From Prauserella_A oleivorans (GTDB taxonomy: Bacteria; Actinomycetota; Actinomycetes; Mycobacteriales; Pseudonocardiaceae), in assembly GCF_042685745.1 (NCBI RefSeq), contig NZ_JBHUNT010000001.1, positions 930,001 through 994,000 of the forward strand: 64,000 nucleotides of DNA, given 5' to 3'. Made by a program: the position numbers and the translations under genes. Below the pieces are notes generated by a model. It was given only the letters and a program-made list of their open reading frames with translations. It ran no database searches and was not told the origin of the DNA. Positions 58,454 through 64,000 of this stretch are shown piece after piece (the stretch's first letter is position 1; each line of letters starts with the position of its first letter).

Positions 58454-59716
58454 GTGCGCGTCCTGGTTATCGGCTCCGGAGCCCGTGAGCACGCCCTCGT
58501 CCTTGCCGCCTCGCACGACCCGGCGGTGACGGCGCTCGCCTGTGCGCCCGGCAACGCCGGAATCGCCGCGCAGGCCGAGCAGCTCGGGGTCGACCTCACC
58601 GACCCGTCGTCCATCGCGAACCTTGCCCAGCAGTGGAAGGCCGACCTCGTGGTCATCGGCCCCGAGGTGCCGCTCGTCGCCGGCGCGGCCGACGCCGTCC
58701 GCAAGGCCGGCATCGCGTGCTTCGGTCCGTCGGCCGAGGCCGCCCGGATCGAGGGGTCGAAGGCGTTCGCCAAGGAGCTCATGGCCGCCGCGAACGTGCC
58801 GACCGCGCGCAGCGAGGTCGTGGACAACCCCGCGCACCTGGATGCCGCACTCCGCCGCTTCGGCCCGACCTGGGTGGTCAAGGACGACGGCCTGGCCGCG
58901 GGCAAGGGTGTGGTGGTGACGCCCGACATCGAGCAGGCGCGCAAACACGGGTTGATGCTGCTCGACGGCGGCCACCCCGTGGTGCTGGAGTCCTATCTGG
59001 ACGGACCGGAGGCGTCGCTGTTCTGCCTCGTCGACGGCCGGACGGTGGTGCCGTTGCTGCCCGCGCAGGACTTCAAGCGCGTCGGCGACGGCGACACCGG
59101 CCCGAACACTGGCGGCATGGGCGCCTACGCCCCGCTGCCGTGGGCACCCGCCGACCTGGTCGGCACGGTGGTGGCGCGCATCGTCCAGCCGGTGGTCGAC
59201 GAACTCGCAAAGCGCGGCACGCCGTTCTCCGGGCTGCTCTACGCGGGGCTCGCACTGACCAGCGAGGGGCCGCAGGTGATCGAGTTCAACTGCCGCTTCG
59301 GCGACCCGGAGACCCAGGCCGTGCTCGCGTTGCTGCGCACGCCGATCGCGAGGTTGCTGTACGCCACGGCGACGGGCACGCTCGCCGAGCAGCCGCCGCT
59401 GGAATGGGCCGACGGCTCCGCCGTCACCGTGGTGCTCGCCGCCGACGGCTACCCCGGCAAGCCGCGCACGGGCGACGTCATCACCGGCAGCGAGGCGGAG
59501 GGCGTGCTGCACGCAGGCACGCGCAGGCGCGACGACGGTGCCGTGGTGTCCAGTGGTGGCCGGGTGCTGTCGGTGGTCGGTACCGGCGACGACCTGCGGG
59601 CGGCGCGCGAGCAGGCCTACGAGCGGGTCGGCAAGGTGCATCTGCCGGGAGCCCACCACCGCACCGATATCGCGCTGCGCGCCGTGCGTGGCGAGATCGC
59701 GCTCCCCACTTCCTGA
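58454..59716 (+). CDS. purD: Phosphoribosylamine-glycine ligase (GAR synthetase)
   Basis: 420 aa. ATP-grasp enzyme of purine synthesis: MRVLVIGSGAREHALVLA at start, KDDGLAAGKGVVVT, SYLDGPEASLFCLVDGRTVVPLLPAQDFKRVGDGDTGPNTGGMGAY (ATP-grasp) and EFNCRFGDPETQAVLALLRT. GTG at 58454 is the natural start by homology to VRVLVIGSG proteins; upstream in-frame ATG codons have no family match. With purA nearby this is the second purine gene of the region. Confidence 0.95.
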   Translation: MRVLVIGSGAREHALVLAASHDPAVTALACAPGNAGIAAQAEQLGVDLTDPSSIANLAQQWKADLVVIGPEVPLVAGAADAVRKAGIACFGPSAEAARIEGSKAFAKELMAAANVPTARSEVVDNPAHLDAALRRFGPTWVVKDDGLAAGKGVVVTPDIEQARKHGLMLLDGGHPVVLESYLDGPEASLFCLVDGRTVVPLLPAQDFKRVGDGDTGPNTGGMGAYAPLPWAPADLVGTVVARIVQPVVDELAKRGTPFSGLLYAGLALTSEGPQVIEFNCRFGDPETQAVLALLRTPIARLLYATATGTLAEQPPLEWADGSAVTVVLAADGYPGKPRTGDVITGSEAEGVLHAGTRRRDDGAVVSSGGRVLSVVGTGDDLRAAREQAYERVGKVHLPGAHHRTDIALRAVRGEIALPTS

Positions 59717-59843
59717 CGAAGTCGGCGCAAACCCCGGGAACCGGTCACGGGCCTGCTTCGTCAAAGTTCAGGTCACCGTCACATTCAGGTTGGTAGCCTG
59801 CGGTGGGACACCGGCCGACTACCGACCGTAGCAGGGGGTGCGC

Positions 59844-60257
59844 ATGCCGTCCGAGACGAGCGAACCGTTGCCGTCGCCCGCCGTCCATGCGTTGGCGACC
59901 ATGTGGAGCGTGCCCGAGGTCCCCTCGGCCCGGGACATCGAGATCGCGCCGGACAAGATCCTCGACGTGGCGCGCATCATCGAGGAGCAGGCGGGTGCGC
60001 TGCAGGAGAAACTCGCCAAGCATCTCGGTGCCCTGCGTATTCCGCCGCCGTCGGAGGACATCGTGTCCACGCACGCGATCTCGGCGTGGAACGAGGTCGT
60101 CGCCGGGGCGGAGGGTTCGTACGAGCGCCGGGTCCGCGAATACGTCAACGGCCTGCGCAGCCTCGCCGAGCAGCTCCGCAAGGCGAGCGACACGTACCAG
60201 GTGGCCGACGCCGACAAGGCGGAAACCTTCGGGGACCGGCGTGTCTACGAGGCCTAG
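59844..60257 (+). CDS. PE-like small secreted-type protein of the ESX cluster
   Basis: 137 aa, helix-rich. The core IEIAPDKILDVARIIEEQAGALQEKLAKHL, then a second long helix ending RVREYVNGLRSLAEQLRKASDTYQVADADKAE. YQVAD is a Y-x-x-x-D motif placed after the second helix, the same location as the type VII export signal. ATG 59844 has AGGGGG at 59833-59838; the GTG at 59838 is inside it. Overlaps the lipoprotein gene by 17 nt. Best read as the PE-like partner of the PPE-like protein at 60844. Confidence 0.72.
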   Translation: MPSETSEPLPSPAVHALATMWSVPEVPSARDIEIAPDKILDVARIIEEQAGALQEKLAKHLGALRIPPPSEDIVSTHAISAWNEVVAGAEGSYERRVREYVNGLRSLAEQLRKASDTYQVADADKAETFGDRRVYEA

Positions 60258-60834
60258 CGCGGCCTGGGTGCTCGCGGGCGTCGCGGTGGCCACGCTGGGC
60301 GGCTGCACGAGTGTGGAGCCCGGTCAGGCGGCGCAGGCCACGGGTGCGGCTCCCGCGCCGTCGTCCGCGGTGCCCCGGCCCGCGGAACTCTCGCTCGACG
60401 GCGTCGACCCGTGCACGTTGTTCACCGACGCCCAGCTCGACGCGCTGCGGGTGAACAGCGAACCCCGCGGATCGGCCGGACGTGACGGCGGTCCGATGTG
60501 TTCGCTCGACGTCGACGTTCGCGCGCCGTATTACAGCTACTACGTCGAGGCCGTCGCCGATGCCGACCTGCAGGACTGGGTCGCCGGCGAGCGCCGGAAC
60601 CCGAGCATGCGGACCGAGCCTGCCGAGGTGGCCGGTTTTCCCGCGCTGCTGCACTACGCGCGGACGTCGAGCCCCGGCGACTGCGAGGTGCTGGTCGGCG
60701 TCGCGACGGGGCAGACGCTGCGCACCCAGATGTACCCGACCGATCCGAGCGAGTTCAGCAGGCAGCGGATGTGCGACATGGCCGTCGACGCCGCAGCCGA
60801 GGCTGTCACGACCCTGCAGGCGATGCGGAGGTAA
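60241..60834 (+). CDS. DUF3558 lipoprotein
   Basis: 197 aa. GTG start at 60241, 17 nt inside the previous gene. N-terminal signal RPSAAWVLAGVAVATLGGC with lipobox L19-G-G-C22 for lipid attachment. The mature domain has the paired-cysteine DUF3558 pattern (DGVDPCTLFTDAQLDALR, GGPMCSLDVD, SPGDCEVLVG, RQRMCDMAVD). Extracytoplasmic, unknown role; family members commonly accompany PE/PPE and ESX genes in actinobacteria. Confidence 0.85.
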   Translation: MSTRPSAAWVLAGVAVATLGGCTSVEPGQAAQATGAAPAPSSAVPRPAELSLDGVDPCTLFTDAQLDALRVNSEPRGSAGRDGGPMCSLDVDVRAPYYSYYVEAVADADLQDWVAGERRNPSMRTEPAEVAGFPALLHYARTSSPGDCEVLVGVATGQTLRTQMYPTDPSEFSRQRMCDMAVDAAAEAVTTLQAMRR

Positions 60835-60843
60835 GGAACCGAC

Positions 60844-62619
60844 ATGGACGCATCCGGCATCTCGGTGCTCGTCGACAAGATCTCCGACCACCGGTTCGAC
60901 GGCTACACCGACAACATGCTGGCCGACGAGATCGAGCGGTTCCGGTCCGGTCCGGGGATCTCGGGGATCAGCGACGCGGTCAGCGCGCTCAAGGAGGTGG
61001 CCTCCGCGCTCGCCGAGACCGAGGAGACCCTGCGCGTCGAGCTGGGCAAGCTCGGCGTCGCGTGGCAGGGCGCGGCGGGTGACCGCGCGGGCAGGGCCGT
61101 GGTGCAGCAGGCCGATTTCTCCACCGACGCCCGGGACACGGTGACCGACGCGGCCGAGCGGATCTTCGCGCAGGGCGAGGCGTTCAACCGCACGCTGCAC
61201 AAGCTTCCCGACGCCCAGGCGCTGCGCGACGGCGCGCGCGGCTACGGCCTGCTCGATTCGATCTCCAGCCTGCTCGGCTTCGAGACCGACAACACCCGCA
61301 AGGTGGCCCAGGCCCGCGAGGCGCGGGCGCAGGCCCTCGAAGCGCTGAACGCCTACGCGCGTGACTCGGGCGAGAACCTGTCCGGACTGCGGGAGATCAG
61401 CGCGCCGCAGGCGGTGCGGGCGAACACCGGGCCGGTCGTGCCACGGGAGATCGACGCCGGCGGCGGACCGGGTGAGGTGACGACGGCATCCGGCGCGGTG
61501 AGGGCGCCGGTCGCTGCCCCCGCCTCCGCTCCCGGCGCGAGCGCACCGACGCCGGCCCCGATGTCGGCACCGGCCACCGGGCCGGCGCCGGTGAGCGCAC
61601 CGGGGGCGAACGCACCGACTCCCGCCTACGGCACGCCGCTGCCGCAGGCACCCGCATCAGGCGCCGGCGCCGGCGCCGGCAGCGGCCCGGCCCGGCCCGT
61701 GGTCCAGCCGACGGCGCCGCAGTCGACGGCGCCGAGCAGCGTGGCGAGTGTGACCGCGGCGGCGGCCGGCTTCGTGGGCGCGGCACGGCACACCCAGCAG
61801 CAGTCGAGCGGCGGCGCGCCGGGCACGAGTGGCGTGAGCGGCGCACCTGCGACGCCGGGTGGTCCCGGGGCGCCGGGCACGACCGGTGTGCCCGGCGCCG
61901 TGGCTCCCGGGACCCCGGGGGTGCCCGGCACGAGCGAGCAGGCACCCGGCAACGCCGTCGGCAGCAAGCAGCCGGTCGCTCCCGGCAAACCCGGTGGAGC
62001 GGCGAGCGCGCCTGGTGCCGGGTCACCGGGTGCGCCTGGTGCCGGGGCGACGGGTGCGCCCGGCACGGTCGGCGGCACGGCGGGCGCTCCGCCTGCGGCC
62101 GGGCTCGTCGGCAAACCGGCCACACAGGGCGGCGCGAACACCGAACAACCGCTGGCCAAGGGCAAGTCGTTCGGCAGTGCGCCGGTGACGGGCTCGCCGC
62201 AGGGAGCGGCCGGCGGCACCGGGTTCGCGGGCTCGCCCCGTGGCGGCGGCTCGGTCAACGACATCGGTGCCGGGATGGCGGCACTCGGCGCGGGCGGCAT
62301 CGCGGGCGCGCTGGCCGGCGACAACGAGCGCAAAGGCCGCGGCGTCGGCCGCAGCGCGCCGAGCGCGCCCAGGTCGCCGCACGAGCTCGCCATCGGCGAC
62401 CTCCCGGAGGAGCAGGCCAAGGTGCAGCGCAACGCCGACCGGCTCAACCCGCGGTCGGAGCGCGGGCGCGGCAGTTATCTGGAGAAGGCGGCGCCGCAGG
62501 AGGGCGCCGACGACACCACCCATGTGCGCCGGTACGGCGTCGACGACCAGGACCTGTTCGCCGACCAGCGCATGGTCTCGCCCGACGTCCTCGGCGACGA
62601 TCCGGACGGGCGCCGGTGA
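60844..62619 (+). CDS. PPE-like WXG protein with collagen-like tail
   Basis: 591 aa. N-terminal helical domain (residues 1-175) with the WxG turn AWQGAAG at residues 74-76, then a Pro/Ala/Ser-rich linker (about 200-290). Residues about 320-440 are a collagen-like low-complexity region with repeated GxP triplets (GAPGTSGVSGAPATPGGPGAPG and similar). A Gly-rich stretch and a charged C-terminus (PDVLGDDPDGRR) follow. Pairs with the PE-like protein and the EspG-like chaperone. GTGA overlap with espG-like gene. No signal peptide, as expected for type VII substrates. Confidence 0.82.
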   Translation: MDASGISVLVDKISDHRFDGYTDNMLADEIERFRSGPGISGISDAVSALKEVASALAETEETLRVELGKLGVAWQGAAGDRAGRAVVQQADFSTDARDTVTDAAERIFAQGEAFNRTLHKLPDAQALRDGARGYGLLDSISSLLGFETDNTRKVAQAREARAQALEALNAYARDSGENLSGLREISAPQAVRANTGPVVPREIDAGGGPGEVTTASGAVRAPVAAPASAPGASAPTPAPMSAPATGPAPVSAPGANAPTPAYGTPLPQAPASGAGAGAGSGPARPVVQPTAPQSTAPSSVASVTAAAAGFVGAARHTQQQSSGGAPGTSGVSGAPATPGGPGAPGTTGVPGAVAPGTPGVPGTSEQAPGNAVGSKQPVAPGKPGGAASAPGAGSPGAPGAGATGAPGTVGGTAGAPPAAGLVGKPATQGGANTEQPLAKGKSFGSAPVTGSPQGAAGGTGFAGSPRGGGSVNDIGAGMAALGAGGIAGALAGDNERKGRGVGRSAPSAPRSPHELAIGDLPEEQAKVQRNADRLNPRSERGRGSYLEKAAPQEGADDTTHVRRYGVDDQDLFADQRMVSPDVLGDDPDGRR

Positions 62620-63389
62620 CGTCCACAGGCGGCAGCGTGGTGTTGTCCACGCTGGAGTTCGACATGCTCTGGGAGGCCGAGCGCCTGCCGGAGCGACACG
62701 CGGCACTCGACGTGGCGAGCCCGGGTGTCACCCACAGCGAGCGCGCGGTGCTGGTCGAGCGGGCGTGGGAGTCGCTGGCCGCCCGCAAACTCGCCAAGGG
62801 GCGGCAGGCGACGCCCGACCTGGTGGACATGCTGAACCTGTTCGTGCGTCCGAAGGTCGGCATCGACGTCTGGGTGTGGGCGGACCGGCAGATCTCCGGG
62901 CTCGCCGTGAGCACGGGCAGCCAGGCGCTGCTCGGAGTCGTGGACGGCGACGAGGTGTGGCTGATCCCCGCGAGGGACACGGCACTGCCCGAGGCGGCGG
63001 TGTCGGTGGCCGGGGAGCTGGCGCCCGGCGCGGGCCGGTCGGTGAGCGTGCCGCACGACGTACTCGTCGCCGCGGACGCCGAGGCCGGCGGCGACACGAG
63101 GACGCTCGTCACCGCGCTGGAGGACCGTGGCGTGGAGCTGTGGCAGGCGCAGGAGCTGGCCGGAATGCTCGCGGGTGCGGTGTCGCGTGGCCAGTTCGGC
63201 GTGCAGTGCTACGGCCGCGACGGCCGGACCCGGCGGGCGCAGCGCGTGATCGCCTTCTACGACACCCGCGCGGGCCGCTACCTGTTCCAGGTAGCGCCGG
63301 GCAACGACGGCAGGCCATGGGCCACGGTCGCGCCGTCGGACAACACGCTGCTCGCCCAACGGGTGTGGGAACTCCTCGAAGAGGTGTGA
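62616..63389 (+). CDS. EspG-like ESX secretion chaperone
   Basis: 257 aa. EspG-type fold: VVLSTLEFDMLWEAERL at the N-terminus, VDMLNLFVRPKVGIDVWVWA, SRGQFGVQCYGRDGRTRRAQRVIAFYDTRAGRYLFQVAP, ending NTLLAQRVWELLEEV. EspG proteins bind the PPE partner of PE-PPE pairs in the cytosol before export. GTG start overlaps the PPE-like gene by 4 nt. Strong context evidence with the two upstream genes. Confidence 0.85.
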   Translation: MTSTGGSVVLSTLEFDMLWEAERLPERHAALDVASPGVTHSERAVLVERAWESLAARKLAKGRQATPDLVDMLNLFVRPKVGIDVWVWADRQISGLAVSTGSQALLGVVDGDEVWLIPARDTALPEAAVSVAGELAPGAGRSVSVPHDVLVAADAEAGGDTRTLVTALEDRGVELWQAQELAGMLAGAVSRGQFGVQCYGRDGRTRRAQRVIAFYDTRAGRYLFQVAPGNDGRPWATVAPSDNTLLAQRVWELLEEV

Positions 63390-63509
63390 CGCGGCGCACG
63401 TACGCGCGAAGGAAACCGGCGCGCCGTAAAGTTGTCGCGGAACCGCCGAGGGCAGGCGATGCGTCGAACCGGCGGACAGGATCGGGTGCGTGAAGGGGGC
63501 TGCACAACC

Positions 63510-63821
63510 GTGCCGGTATACGACGTCGACTCGATGAACATCACGGCCGGAAAGGTCGACAAGATCGCCGAGGAATTCCTCGCCGCCAAGGAAAAGCTCA
63601 CAGGCGTGCAGGGGGAAAGCCCGTTCGGTGAGGTCGAGGACCCCGAGAACCCGGACAAGGCGGCGGAGACGGTCGGCTCGTTCACCGCCGGCATGCAGAA
63701 CGAGTTCGACAAGGCCGCCGGGCTGGTCGCGGCCGCGAGCACGGCACTGCGTGACGCCGTGCGTGCCATGGGCGAGGCCGACAACCAGGCCGCCGAGAAC
63801 CTCACCCTTCGGGAGGCCTGA
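63510..63821 (+). CDS. Small WXG100-like helical protein
   Basis: 103 aa, two-helix pattern: NITAGKVDKIAEEFLAAKEKL, FTAGMQNEFDKAAGLVAAASTALRDAVRAM. Short acidic middle with ENPDKAAETV. No WxG turn and no YxxxD tail, so it may be a diverged ESX partner or a linker-type protein. GTG 63510 with AGGGGG 11 nt upstream. TGATG overlap into the next gene. Confidence 0.62.
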   Translation: MPVYDVDSMNITAGKVDKIAEEFLAAKEKLTGVQGESPFGEVEDPENPDKAAETVGSFTAGMQNEFDKAAGLVAAASTALRDAVRAMGEADNQAAENLTLREA

Positions 63822-64000
63822 TGGCCGGCGCGGGAATCCCGGCCGAATGGTCCGATGTGGAGGCCAAGGCCGCCAGGGTCGAGAAGGTCAACCCGGGTGA
63901 GATCAACGAGGTCGCGCGCCAGTTCGACGAGGCGTCGCGCAAGGCGGGCGACCACACGGCCGCGCTGAGCAACGCCGCGGCCCCGCTGCAGGACGGCGGA
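63821..64000 (+). CDS. Helical protein of the ESX cluster (truncated by window end)
   Basis: First 60 codons only. Begins MAGAGIPAEWSDVEAKAARVEKVNPGEINEVARQF with more helix beyond, a pattern of large ESX-associated or toxin-like proteins in actinobacteria. ATG overlaps the preceding stop (TGATG); GGGAGG site upstream. Continues past the right edge; function cannot be stated. Confidence 0.6.
   Translation, partial: MAGAGIPAEWSDVEAKAARVEKVNPGEINEVARQFDEASRKAGDHTAALSNAAAPLQDGG

Noticed and set aside
59714..59763. TGACGAAG / CTTCGTCA inverted repeat after purD as a terminator
   Set aside because: The arms are 34 bp apart with only 8 pairs, so it is too weak to list as a feature; it may be an operator.
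61800..62160. PGRS-type glycine repeats as in mycobacterial PE proteins
   Set aside because: The pattern is GxP collagen-like triplets, not GGAGGX.

Overview
The window is about 70% G+C, densely coded, uses many GTG starts and has frequent 1-4 nt start/stop overlaps. Together with the dnaK-grpE-dnaJ-hspR operon, HAIR operators, F420-type enzymes, a type II flavohemoglobin and PE/PPE/EspG-like genes, this points to an actinomycete. A mycolata-related Pseudonocardiaceae genus (Saccharomonospora, Amycolatopsis or Prauserella type) is the best guess. From memory, many neighbours (membrane Fe-S oxidoreductase, dnaK operon, clpB, flavohemoglobin, pyrE, TrmH-type methylase, GH76 protein, DedA, fba, DUF3151, the Rv0358-like gene, purA) match the Rv0338-Rv0385 segment of Mycobacterium tuberculosis, so this is core chromosome with local insertions. 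I saw no tRNA, rRNA, insertion sequence, prophage or CRISPR array.

Layout. 1-3 kb: TetR / AidB-like acyl-CoA dehydrogenase / enoyl-CoA hydratase operon with its own operator. 3-6.3 kb: an orphan DUF742 protein with three ARFPSAK repeats, then a large membrane Fe-S oxidoreductase. 6.4-10.8 kb: SMR pump with TetR, a 22-residue amphipathic peptide gene, a PEBP protein, a DUF4097 protein and an exported tripeptidyl-peptidase-like hydrolase. 10.8-15.2 kb: HspR-controlled chaperone operon. 15.2-19.6 kb: dienelactone hydrolase, flavohemoglobin, MarR, alanine/sodium symporter. 19.7-26.2 kb: clpB with a HAIR box, a conserved exported protein, SDR, pyrE, DUF2784 and an rRNA/tRNA methylase. 26.2-32.1 kb: molybdopterin oxidoreductase, GH76-like protein, and a LacI / PfkB kinase / P-loop kinase module around a perfect 22-bp operator. 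32.1-33.2 kb: a DnaA-box-like hairpin, a 21-bp minisatellite and two small enzymes. 33.2-40 kb: DedA, and a MarR / MFS-fusion / YceI operon in which both membrane and YceI proteins carry the same kind of beta-sandwich domain, then an F420-type enzyme and a GlcD-like oxidase. 40-44.5 kb: MerR, nagA with a DasR-type site, an ECF sigma factor, YciI, and an NDMA-type alcohol dehydrogenase. 44.5-50 kb: AcoR-like activator with a degenerate P-loop, F420-type enzymes and SDR around twin operators, MFS pump. 50-59.7 kb: fba, DUF3151, lipase/TetR pair, secreted nuclease-like protein, purA, MerR, glycerophosphodiesterase, purD. 59.8-64 kb: start of a type VII secretion accessory cluster (PE-like, DUF3558 lipoprotein, PPE-like with collagen-like tail, EspG-like, two further small helical proteins), cut by the window edge.

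Functional threads are protein quality control (one HspR regulon for dnaK and clpB), central metabolism and purine/pyrimidine synthesis (fba, purA, purD, pyrE), redox chemistry with several flavin/F420 enzymes, and small regulator-target modules whose operators can be read directly. The least explained items are the 22-residue peptide, the ARFPSAK repeat protein, the transporter-beta-sandwich operon and the right-hand PE/PPE-like cluster.
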